Shown here: positions 9,784-17,511 of the stretch, piece by piece
Position numbering within the stretch: position 1 is the first letter of the stretch
Layout: the number at the start of each line of letters is the position of its first letter
NCBI GenBank assembly: GCA_021203325.1
Contig: JAJQBL010000018.1
Coordinates: 1-64,000 of the forward strand
Source: Clostridiales bacterium
GTDB lineage: Bacteria; Bacillota; Clostridia; Oscillospirales; Oscillospiraceae
Reading direction: 5' to 3'
DNA: 64,000 bases
Notes under the pieces: generated by a model
The model's database searches: none
Told to the model about the DNA's origin: nothing
Seen by the model: the letters and a program-made list of their open reading frames with translations, nothing else
Translations under genes and position numbers: made by a program

Positions 9784-10533
9784 ATGTCAATTTGGAGTGG
9801 CATGACCGGCAGGCTGGAGGATGTTCAGAACCAGCTGAACGATTTGAAGCGAAAATTTAAATTCCGGAAAGCGAACAAGAACCGGAAAGAGGCGGCAGAG
9901 CTGTAATATTCCCTGCTGGATTGCGCGGGGAAACTGGAAGTATGCAGGAAGGATTTTAACCGCACCATTCAGCAGCAGAGCCGGAACATCATCGCGGGGA
10001 AGCAGGATGGGATGGACGTCCAAATCAACGAGCAGATCCTGTGGGATGCGGCGCTGGGCTATATGCTGGTAAAGGACGCGATTTTTGCCCTGGGAACCGT
10101 GCCGGAATATGACAGCATCGCCCATGCCTATGAGCTGTTGGAGGCCGCCACCCGGCAAATTGCCAACAAGGGAAGCAATCCTTTCCGGCTGAAAGGGAAG
10201 ATTCCGGGAAAGGAACGGGACGAGTACGGCTATCTCACCGCCGAGAGCACGCTGAAAGAGAAGGAGGAGGTGCTGGACGGATTTTTTGACGAACTGAAGC
10301 AGACAGGCAATATCGAGGAGTGCCTGAAAAACAGGCGTTCCTCGGAGAATGTGACCGCGGAACGACGCAGCCAGTATGCGGAAAAGACCATTTCCAAAGG
10401 CAGCGGCCAGTCCAAACGAGAGAATATCGCCGCCCGGTTCAACAGTATACCGGATGATGCTTCCGGCCTGGACGACATGGGGGATGACCTGGATGCCATG
10501 AAGGACATTTATCCGCCCGAAGATGACGACTAA
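9784..10533 (+). pseudogene. Small helical operon protein interrupted by TAA
   Basis: ATG at 9784, with a purine-rich site (AAAGGAG) 12 bases upstream. The frame is closed by TAA at 9904-9906, after 40 codons, and then stays open in the same frame to 10533. Read through, it gives about 249 aa: a basic, helical N-terminus (LNDLKRKFKFRKANKNRKE), a central helical region, and a very acidic C-terminus ending PPEDDD. A basic N-terminal half followed by an acidic C-terminal helix is the general charge layout of ESCRT-III subunits, and the next gene is a Vps4-like ATPase. The charge layout alone does not establish homology. Twelve bases separate it from the AAA gene. Confidence 0.6.
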
Positions 10534-10545
10534 GGAGGGGGCAAT

Positions 10546-11949
10546 ATGCGCAAATACGACATCAGCGGAACCTCTTATCTGGACCGGCTGTCCGAAAAGA
10601 ACAGCCAGTACATCAACCTGATCCGGAAGGCGGAACGCATCAACCGGGAAAGGGGAGGCGCGGTCTCTAAAGAGGAAGGTGAGACTTATTTGGAGGCGGC
10701 CAGGGTTTGCCAGGAGATCCGGGACGAAAACCTCTCCCAGCGTGCCGTTTATACGAAATGGGAAATGCGCCGGCTGGAGTGTGAGGAGCGCGCCGAAGAG
10801 ATCGCCGACATCATTGCACCGGTTCCTCCGGTTCCTCCTGCTCCTCCGGCGGAGCCGATGCCAACGCCGGAGGAAGCGGCTCCGCCGACCCGGAAGGAGC
10901 CGGTGAAGGCAGCCTCAAAGCCGCAGAAAGCCTCAGCCCCCGTCAAAGCCGCGGAGACGACGCAAACCGACTCCGGGTTCACAACCAAAAACGCAGTCAA
11001 AGATGTTTCCGCTGAGACCATCGAGAAGTGGTACAAGCCGCAGCCCAACCACGGGTTTGACGATGTGGTGGGGATGGATGCGCTGAAAGAGCGTCTGATC
11101 AATGAGGCGGCCAGCATTGGCTGGACCCGGACGGACGCCGTGCTTCAAATCGCTCCGCTGCAAAGCTATCTGCTTTACGGCCCTCCCGGCACCGGAAAGA
11201 CCTTTATCATCGAAGCATTTGCCAGGGAACTGATGGAGAAGCACGGCTTCAAATTTATCCAGCTCAACGGCGGCGACATCCACGCCAGTCTGGTGGGCGT
11301 GGCGGAAAAAACGGTCAACATTGCCTTCCAGGAGGCCATCGACAACGCCCCGTGTATCTTCTTTATCGACGAAATCGAGGGCGTCTGCGTTGGGCGAACC
11401 CAAAAGGCGGAGGGGCATGAGAAGCGGCTGACCGTGGCGTTTTTGGAAGGCTATGGCAGGCTCAGCGCATCCGGCAAGCGGGTGGTTTTTATGGGAGCCA
11501 CCAACCATCCCGGCCAGATCGATGTGGCGTGGATGGATCGTATGAAAGCAAAAATTCGCATCCCCCTTTCCGATGAGGATTCCAAAGAGGCGTATTTTGC
11601 CCGCAAGTGTGCCTCGCTGACGCTGGAAGACGGCTTTACCTTCCGAGACATGGCGGAGGCCACGGACAACTACAGCTATCGGGACCTGGACAGCCTGTGG
11701 TCTACCATTACCGCCCAGATGAAGCAGCAGGCGATTGAAACCTGCCGCGTTTACGCCGCTGATGGGATAGTGGATCAGGAGCAGACTGACATCGCCGCCA
11801 GCGAGGCGCTGACAACCGGGAAGGTCCGCCTGTCCCGGGCGCTGTTCCATGACACGCAGAAAGTACTTCCCCCCTCTGACAAGACGGAGATTCGCCAGGA
11901 GCTGGAGGAATTTGAGCGCAGCGTCCGCGCCGGCAGTGGGGCGCAGTAA
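10546..11949 (+). CDS. Vps4-like AAA ATPase with MIT-like N-terminal domain
   Basis: 467 aa. Residues about 5-90 form three predicted helices with the spacing of an MIT domain (YINLIRKAERIN; YLEAARVCQEI; RRLECEERAEEI). A Pro/Ala-rich linker follows, then a classical AAA domain: Walker A GPPGTGKT at 212-219, Walker B IFFIDEIEG near 275, sensor-1 GATN. The stretch around RIPLSDED and the following YSYRDL resembles the meiotic clade (Vps4, katanin, spastin). The usual arginine-finger pair is altered (MDRMK, one Arg kept). Vps4-type enzymes disassemble protein filaments through MIT-mediated recognition. The upstream coiled-coil proteins are the obvious candidate substrates, and the degenerate AAA protein downstream a possible partner that supplies missing residues. 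The last two points are inference. Confidence 0.8.
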   Translation: MRKYDISGTSYLDRLSEKNSQYINLIRKAERINRERGGAVSKEEGETYLEAARVCQEIRDENLSQRAVYTKWEMRRLECEERAEEIADIIAPVPPVPPAPPAEPMPTPEEAAPPTRKEPVKAASKPQKASAPVKAAETTQTDSGFTTKNAVKDVSAETIEKWYKPQPNHGFDDVVGMDALKERLINEAASIGWTRTDAVLQIAPLQSYLLYGPPGTGKTFIIEAFARELMEKHGFKFIQLNGGDIHASLVGVAEKTVNIAFQEAIDNAPCIFFIDEIEGVCVGRTQKAEGHEKRLTVAFLEGYGRLSASGKRVVFMGATNHPGQIDVAWMDRMKAKIRIPLSDEDSKEAYFARKCASLTLEDGFTFRDMAEATDNYSYRDLDSLWSTITAQMKQQAIETCRVYAADGIVDQEQTDIAASEALTTGKVRLSRALFHDTQKVLPPSDKTEIRQELEEFERSVRAGSGAQ

Positions 11950-11966
11950 GTTAGGGGGGCAGAATC

Positions 11967-13127
11967 ATGGCGGCGGAAACGGCGAAGGATTGGGCAGCGC
12001 AAATGGAGCGCAGGTCGGGCGCCTTCGAGCAATGCCTTGAAACCCACTGGACGGACGACTCCTGTGGCTGGGGTGCGTTATTGCAAAACCTCTGGTGGGC
12101 CGAAGAAGCAACCACCCGCCCCTCCGGCCTGCTGCTGACCGGCCCGGAGGGCTGCGGCCGACACACGTCTGCTGCCCACATGGTTCGGTTCCTCCGGGAG
12201 CAGGAATTTGGCAGCGTATGGCTTTCCGGCGACGATCTGCTGGCAGAGGGCGCCGTCTCTGAGGCCAAAGAGAAGCTGGATGCGCTGCTAGATGACTTTT
12301 GGGAGCAGGAGAAGGGCCTCTGCCTGGTGGTCGAGCAGCTGGAGGGCCAACCCGGCCGGAAAGAGCTGCTGTCCTATCTGGGGAAGCTCCTGTGGGATTA
12401 CTGGCTTGCGCGGGAGGACGGAGCGGATTCCCGCCTGTTTCTCATCCTCATTGACAGCGGACGGGGCATCCCAAGCCTGCTCCGGGAACGGCTTCAACGG
12501 TGCCGGATGACGCTGCCCGACCTGGAACACCGCAGACGCTTTTTGGATAGCAGCGAAGATTTGAAAAGTTATGTCCCACTGGACGACTGCGCGGCGTGTA
12601 CCGAGGGATTTACCTATGCGCAGCTGACAGATCTGGTGCGGGATCTGCGGATGCTGATCGATGCGACAGATGCGCCGGTTAGCCGGGCGCAGATGGAACA
12701 GCTGGTCGAGGAACAGCGGGAGGAGACGCCCGCCGCTCAGTCGGTTCGTCGCAGGGCTGCCCTGGAGGAACGGCTGATGCATTTGGCGGATGAGCTGCCC
12801 GCGCTGCTGAAAAATGCCTCCTTTGGCGGCGGAACGCCGGTTGAGGCGCACCAGACACAGGCCGAGAAACTGTCCCCACAGACCGGGGCACCGTCTCCGG
12901 ACTACGACAGGATGACAGAGGAGGGCCGGCGGGCTTCCGTGGAGACGCAGCCCGTGAATGAACTGATTGCCGACCTTTATGGCGGCGCAGAAGCGGCCAA
13001 ACTTCTGATGGCAGAGGTACGGCAGGCACAGCAGGCCATGGTGAGCGCCGCGCCAGATGCCGCGGAAACGGAATCCGCACCCGTCCCTGAGACAGAAAAA
13101 ATGGAGGCCAGCGTCGAACAACATTAG
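11967..13127 (+). CDS. Degenerate AAA-type ATPase partner
   Basis: 386 aa, 17 bases after the Vps4-like gene. The N-terminal 250 residues follow an AAA layout. The P-loop reads TGPEGCGRHT, with Arg in place of the conserved Lys. The Walker B position reads CLVVEQLEG without the DE pair, so catalytic activity is unlikely. The C-terminal 130 residues are Ala/Glu/Gln-rich, probably helical or disordered. AAA systems often pair an active with an inactive paralogue, and the tight coupling suggests a mixed ring or a regulatory subunit. This is the last gene of the + strand operon; a strong stem-loop follows. Confidence 0.65.
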   Translation: MAAETAKDWAAQMERRSGAFEQCLETHWTDDSCGWGALLQNLWWAEEATTRPSGLLLTGPEGCGRHTSAAHMVRFLREQEFGSVWLSGDDLLAEGAVSEAKEKLDALLDDFWEQEKGLCLVVEQLEGQPGRKELLSYLGKLLWDYWLAREDGADSRLFLILIDSGRGIPSLLRERLQRCRMTLPDLEHRRRFLDSSEDLKSYVPLDDCAACTEGFTYAQLTDLVRDLRMLIDATDAPVSRAQMEQLVEEQREETPAAQSVRRRAALEERLMHLADELPALLKNASFGGGTPVEAHQTQAEKLSPQTGAPSPDYDRMTEEGRRASVETQPVNELIADLYGGAEAAKLLMAEVRQAQQAMVSAAPDAAETESAPVPETEKMEASVEQH

Positions 13128-13146
13128 AACCTGTGAAAAACAGCTC

Positions 13147-13204
13147 AAAAAAGAGAACGGTTCCTACCCCAGCACACGCTGGAACAGGAACCGTTCTCAT
13201 CTTT
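13147..13204. terminator. Bidirectional terminator between convergent operons
   Basis: Perfect 13-bp inverted repeat (gagaacggttcct at 13153-13165, aggaaccgttctc at 13186-13198). Six A residues on the left give a U run for the minus-strand transcript, which makes it a good intrinsic terminator for the MoxR operon. On the + strand it is followed by atcttt, which is weaker. Confidence 0.85.
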
Positions 13205-13237
13205 GTGTATCGGGCGCACAGGAAAGACGCGCCTCCC

Positions 13238-14734
13238 TCAGCCCAGCTCGTCCAGAATACTCCTCTGCCGTCCGCCCAGCAGCAGGGACTGATTGTACTC
13301 CGTGTACTTTTGGCACCCGTTGTCCCGGATGAACTGCATGGAGTAGTAGTTCATGGTCAGCTCGGTGAGGAAAATCACCATCTCCTGGCTCTCGCCGAAC
13401 ACAGTTTCCAGGAAGGTGAAGGCTGCGTCCAGCTTCGCAGAGGTGTCCAGAATCATGGTACGCCGCCGCTCCACCGCCTGGGCAAATTCCTGCCGAACCG
13501 CATCGGCGGCCGCCCTGCCGTCCTGAATTTCCTGGGTCAGGACGCTCTGGTGATAGCGGTGCAGCGTGTCCAGCACCCGGCGTTTGCGGCGCTCCCCGGC
13601 TTTCTCCAGGGTGCCCGCCCGGAGGGCGGCGTCCAGCGCGGCCTGCTTTGCGTCAATCGTATCTGTAAAGCATTTTTCCATGTCAGACCCGCCAGACAAA
13701 CTGGCGATCAGACCTTTCAGTGTGCCGTGGAGTTCGGTGACATAAGCGTCCTCCTCGTTGGCCTTTCCACAGGCTGTGAATAGTGCGCTCAGCAGCAGGG
13801 AGAGGGCGGACAGCCGCTCGTCAAAGGGGGCCTCCCGCAGGCGGCGGACAGTTCTGTCCCCGATGCGTCCGGCCAGAATGTCCTCCACGTTGTAGTCGGT
13901 CTGATACTTCCGGTACAGCTCCAGATAGTTGGCAAAGTCCCTGGCGATGACGGGCTGCTGGAGGTATTGCCCGATGACCGTCTCCGTCACAGGCAGGTCC
14001 AGCCCCTCGCAGGCGTAAATCATCCGGGAAAGGTCCTCCCAGCCCCGGGCGGTGACGAAGCGCTTACCGTCCACCGTGGTTTCGATTTGATAGAAGCTCT
14101 GCTGCTTGATGTCCAGATAGGAGAGGATGGCGGGATGCACCTGCTGTTTGTAAGCGTATTCCTTCCAGACGGAATAGTCCGCTTCAATGTCGATCTTCCG
14201 CACCCGGTCCAGGGTCACAATGTCAAACTCCTTGACACTGCGGTTATACTCCGGCGGGTTGCCCGCCGTCACAATGATCCACCCCTCCGGCACCTGATGG
14301 CTGCCGAAGGTCTTGCACTGGAGGAGCTGGAGCATGGCGGGGGCCAGGGTCTCCGAGACGCAGTTGATTTCGTCCAGAAATAAAATGCCCTCTTTCAGGC
14401 CGGTTTTCTCCATTTCCCGGTAGACGCTGGCGACGATCTCGCTCATGGTATACTCCGTCACCCGCTGCTCCCGTCCGTCAAAGGTGCCCGTCTGGATGGA
14501 GGGCAGGCCGATGGCGCTCTGTCGGGTGTGGTGGGTGATGGTGTAGGCCACCATCGCCACGCCGCACTCCTGGGCGGCCTGATGGGCAATGGCGGTTTTG
14601 CCGATACCCGGCGGGCCCATCAGCAGCAGCGGGCGCTGGGACAGGACGGGGATCACCCAGTCCCCATACTCGTCCCTGGCCAGATAGGCCCGGATGGAAT
14701 GCTTCAGTTGTTCTTTCGCCTGTTTGATGTTCAT
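13238..14734 (-). CDS. MoxR-family AAA ATPase
   Basis: 498 aa from the ATG at 14734. Walker A GPPGIGKT sits near residue 40, Walker B GILFLDEINC near 125, and sensor-1 reads TAGNPPEYN, the typical MoxR arrangement. The C-terminal 200 residues are helical and not part of the core family. MoxR ATPases act as chaperones with von Willebrand A (VWA) partners, and the next gene on this strand is such a partner, 100 bases from this start. The gene order (LRR, VWA, MoxR in transcription order) and the convergent arrangement with the operon at 475-13127 suggest one functional island. A start at TTG 14767 is possible but lacks a clear ribosome site. Confidence 0.85.
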   Translation of the reverse strand: MNIKQAKEQLKHSIRAYLARDEYGDWVIPVLSQRPLLLMGPPGIGKTAIAHQAAQECGVAMVAYTITHHTRQSAIGLPSIQTGTFDGREQRVTEYTMSEIVASVYREMEKTGLKEGILFLDEINCVSETLAPAMLQLLQCKTFGSHQVPEGWIIVTAGNPPEYNRSVKEFDIVTLDRVRKIDIEADYSVWKEYAYKQQVHPAILSYLDIKQQSFYQIETTVDGKRFVTARGWEDLSRMIYACEGLDLPVTETVIGQYLQQPVIARDFANYLELYRKYQTDYNVEDILAGRIGDRTVRRLREAPFDERLSALSLLLSALFTACGKANEEDAYVTELHGTLKGLIASLSGGSDMEKCFTDTIDAKQAALDAALRAGTLEKAGERRKRRVLDTLHRYHQSVLTQEIQDGRAAADAVRQEFAQAVERRRTMILDTSAKLDAAFTFLETVFGESQEMVIFLTELTMNYYSMQFIRDNGCQKYTEYNQSLLLGGRQRSILDELG

Positions 14735-14833
14735 AGCCTGTGTTACCCTCTGTCTATTCAAAATCAAGGTTCCCTATGCAACGGATGGGGCGTCTTCCTC
14801 CCGCAGATAGCGCAGCATTTGCTGCCCCTACCG

Positions 14834-16195
14834 TCACAAAATCCGCAGCTCCTCCGGCCCCAGCACCAGCTTGATGGCCCAGGGGGGCACCTCCCGGTCG
14901 GTGTAGTCGTCCTCAAAAAAGACGAAGGCCGTCTCATAGGCCGGTTTCCGCTGGGGATAATCCCCAAAGCCGTCGGTGAAGTAGAGCAGCCCTTTCAGCT
15001 CCCGGAGCTGGCCCTGGGCCAGCAGCCGATCCACATAGGCGAAGGCGGGGCGGAAGTCTGTACCGCCATATCCCTTTACAGTGAAGTCGTCCACAAAACG
15101 GTCAAACTCGGCGGGGGAGTGGAGGACGGTATCCATCTGTACGGCGGCGTCCGACTGGATGATGTGGAGGTTCATGTGCTGGAAAAAGGCGTCCTGCTGG
15201 TGGAGGATGGCCTTTGTCTCCCCCAGAAACGCCTCAATGACCCCGTCAGAGCAGGAATCCGACGTATCAATGACAATGACGAAGTCCTGAATCTTCTGGC
15301 TCTCCTGATATTCCAGCGGTTCGATCAGGGGAATGTCGCCGTACAGCTCCAGCCCGTAGGAATAGAACGCATAGTCGAAGCTGTCCGGGTCCACCCGCAG
15401 CTCCTCCCGCAGGGAGACGAAGCGCCGCAGGAACCGGGCGTAATCGTACCGCTCCCGGTTTTCGATGCGAATCGTCTTTAGCAGCCCCTCGGCCTCGGTG
15501 CCGTGCTGGGCAAAAAAGGTCTCCAGATTGGTCTGGGTCTTTTGGTCGATGTGCTTCCACTTTCCCTCGATCTCCTGGCGCTGAGCCTCCAGCTGGCGGT
15601 GGTCGCCTTCGCCGGAGGCGTCGCCCTCCTGTTCCTGCTCCTGAGGCTCCTGGTTGGGGTCTTTCGGCCAGAACTGGTGGTCGTCCCGGAAGAACTCCTG
15701 CCGGATGCGCAGCTGCTCCTCATAGGAGACGTGCCACCGGGAGAGGGAGCGGTAGACCGCTTCGGCGGTCAGCACCTTGGCGTCCTCGTGGAGCCGGTCA
15801 TAAATCTCCTCCCGGAAGGAGGACTGCATCAGGTTCACCGCCCGGTTGTCAATGCCGTCCAGCACATTTTCCGCGGCGATGTCACAGGCCATGTCCCACA
15901 GATCCGGGTCACGGTCGCCCCGGTTCAGCTCGTGTCGGAACATACAGTGCAGCACCATGTGGAGGTAATACCGGTTCAGCAGCACCAAATCCTCCCGGTA
16001 GAGCTTCATCAGGAAGGTGGGGTTGTAGAGAATGTTGATCCCATCGGTGCCCACCCGGGCGGTGTTCAGGTTCATCTGATACCCCAGGCCGGCCAGGGCG
16101 ATGTCCAGAAACCGCATGGAGAGGTAGATGTCATTCCGCGCACTGGTCAGAATGGCCTCCCCGATGCGGGTCAGTTTTTCCTTATTTTCGTGCAT
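14834..16195 (-). CDS. DUF2201 putative metallopeptidase / VWA-domain protein
   Basis: 453 aa from the ATG at 16195 (AAGGAG upstream). The N-terminal half contains HMVLHCMFRHE, an HxxxHxxxxH arrangement characteristic of the DUF2201 metallopeptidase-like domain. A hydrophilic Gln/Glu-rich linker follows at about 190-230. The C-terminal half is VWA-like, with the metal-binding motif DTSDS (DxSxS) and a later GGTDF that supplies the conserved Thr. DUF2201/VWA proteins are habitual partners of MoxR ATPases. Whether the protease-like site is active cannot be judged. It lies between the LRR gene (21 bases upstream) and moxR, in one operon. Confidence 0.85.
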   Translation of the reverse strand: MHENKEKLTRIGEAILTSARNDIYLSMRFLDIALAGLGYQMNLNTARVGTDGINILYNPTFLMKLYREDLVLLNRYYLHMVLHCMFRHELNRGDRDPDLWDMACDIAAENVLDGIDNRAVNLMQSSFREEIYDRLHEDAKVLTAEAVYRSLSRWHVSYEEQLRIRQEFFRDDHQFWPKDPNQEPQEQEQEGDASGEGDHRQLEAQRQEIEGKWKHIDQKTQTNLETFFAQHGTEAEGLLKTIRIENRERYDYARFLRRFVSLREELRVDPDSFDYAFYSYGLELYGDIPLIEPLEYQESQKIQDFVIVIDTSDSCSDGVIEAFLGETKAILHQQDAFFQHMNLHIIQSDAAVQMDTVLHSPAEFDRFVDDFTVKGYGGTDFRPAFAYVDRLLAQGQLRELKGLLYFTDGFGDYPQRKPAYETAFVFFEDDYTDREVPPWAIKLVLGPEELRIL

Positions 16196-16215
16196 GGCAG
16201 CTCCTTCTACCGTCT

Positions 16216-17367
16216 TCACAGGTCAAAGGACTTGTCCGCGCCGGAGGCGAACCCTCCGCCGGTGGCGTCCAGCAGCCGGGAGACGAAGCGGACATTCCCC
16301 GCCTGCTCCGCCGCGTCCAGCATGGTGTCCATCTGCGACCGCTCCAGCTTTCCGGCGGAGAGCAGGAAGTCCAGCCCCGTCAAATCGTCTGTGTTTAGCA
16401 GCACCTGCGCCGCAACGGCGGGATGCTCCAGCAGGAAGGCCCAGTACTCCGCCTCCGGCCCCGGGCGCAGGTCTCTGGGGCTGCGGAGCCGACAGAGGGC
16501 CAGCTCTGCCGCCAGCTCCGGCGGGTCGTCCCGCTTACATTCGTAAAAATAGGTGTCGTACAGGGAAAAGTCGATGTCCCGGTCGCTGAAACAGCCCCGA
16601 TACAGGCCGCCGGAGCCGTAGGTGACGGCCCGGAACTGCCGGGCGGGAATCAGCTCGTCATATTCGTAGGAGTATTCCGGCAGCACCAGGGTCACGGTGC
16701 CCTGGTCGTCCCGTGCGGTGACCCGGACGACCCCCTCAATTTCATCCAGCAGCGCACCGGCGTTCAGCCCAATGCGGAAGGACAGCCGCTCCAGGGCGAA
16801 GCAGTTCATCAGCATCCGGTCGCCAATGGCGGCGACGCTGTCCGGCAAATCCAGCCCCTGCAAATGGGTGCAGTTATAGAAGCAGCAGCGGCCCAGCGTC
16901 TCCACGAAAGGGGGGAGCTGCACCCGCTCCAGACTGCGGCACTCCGCAAAGGTGTAGGCAGGCAGGGCGCGGATGCCCTCGGGCAGCTCCAAATGGGTCA
17001 GCCGGCCGCAGCCCTCAAAGGCCCGTTCCCCCAGCTCCGTCACGCCCTGCGGCAGCTCCAGCCGGGGCAGGACGCGGCAAAAGGCAAAGCAGCGGTCCCC
17101 CAGGGCCCGCACCGTCTCCGGCAGATGCACCCGCCTGAGGGTGTCGTTGTACCGGGCCGCAGGTTTGGGCGGCTGGGCCTCCAGGAAGCGCATCCCCTCT
17201 CCGGGGAGGGCCTCCTCCGGGCCGGTCCCCCCGAAGCAGCCCGCGCCCAGCCAGGTGACGGGGTGGCCGTCAATGGCGTCGGGCAGCATCAGGGCGGCAT
17301 CCGTCCCCACGCAGCGCAGCACCTCTGCCTCCCCCTGATTCAGCCTGTAATAAATCGTCCATGCCAT
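16216..17367 (-). CDS. Cytoplasmic LRR_5 (BspA-like) protein
   Basis: 383 aa. Residues about 80-210 contain at least five LRR_5 repeats of the form L-x-x-V-x-L-P-x-x-V-x-x-L-G-x-x-x-F-x-x-C. The C-terminal 60 residues have an ankyrin-like helical pattern (LLNTDDLTGLDFLLSAGK). There is no signal peptide or membrane segment, so unlike most BspA relatives this one should be cytoplasmic. It is the promoter-proximal gene of an LRR-VWA-MoxR operon, so the LRR may recognise a target or ligand for the MoxR/VWA machine; that is inference. A consensus promoter lies 34 bases upstream. Confidence 0.75.
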   Translation of the reverse strand: MAWTIYYRLNQGEAEVLRCVGTDAALMLPDAIDGHPVTWLGAGCFGGTGPEEALPGEGMRFLEAQPPKPAARYNDTLRRVHLPETVRALGDRCFAFCRVLPRLELPQGVTELGERAFEGCGRLTHLELPEGIRALPAYTFAECRSLERVQLPPFVETLGRCCFYNCTHLQGLDLPDSVAAIGDRMLMNCFALERLSFRIGLNAGALLDEIEGVVRVTARDDQGTVTLVLPEYSYEYDELIPARQFRAVTYGSGGLYRGCFSDRDIDFSLYDTYFYECKRDDPPELAAELALCRLRSPRDLRPGPEAEYWAFLLEHPAVAAQVLLNTDDLTGLDFLLSAGKLERSQMDTMLDAAEQAGNVRFVSRLLDATGGGFASGADKSFDL

Positions 17368-17400
17368 CCGCCATCGTTCCCTTCTGTTCCACAGCTCTCT

Positions 17401-17429
17401 ATTATAGCGGAAATTGTGCCGCAGTACAA
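17401..17429 (-). promoter_or_regulatory. Sigma-A promoter of the LRR-VWA-MoxR operon
   Basis: On the minus strand: TTGTAC (17424-17429), 17-bp spacer, TATAAT (17401-17406). Confidence 0.75.
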
Positions 17430-17451
17430 TGGAAAAATGAAAAGAATCCCC

Positions 17452-17494
17452 AAAAAAGCAGCACGGACGCCGAAGGTTTGGCCTTCCGTGCTGC
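17452..17494 (-). terminator. Terminator of the DUF3048 gene
   Basis: Inverted repeat gcagcacgga (17458-17467) / tccgtgctgc (17485-17494). The A run on the left gives a U6 tail on the minus-strand transcript. Confidence 0.8.
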
Positions 17495-17511
17495 GGTTGG
17501 GGGAGACTGCC

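Noticed and set aside
475-13127. Dnd/Dpt phosphorothioation-dependent restriction or BREX system
   Set aside because: The HerA-like ATPase is reminiscent of DptH-type proteins, but no DndA-E, PglX, PglZ, nuclease or methylase is present.
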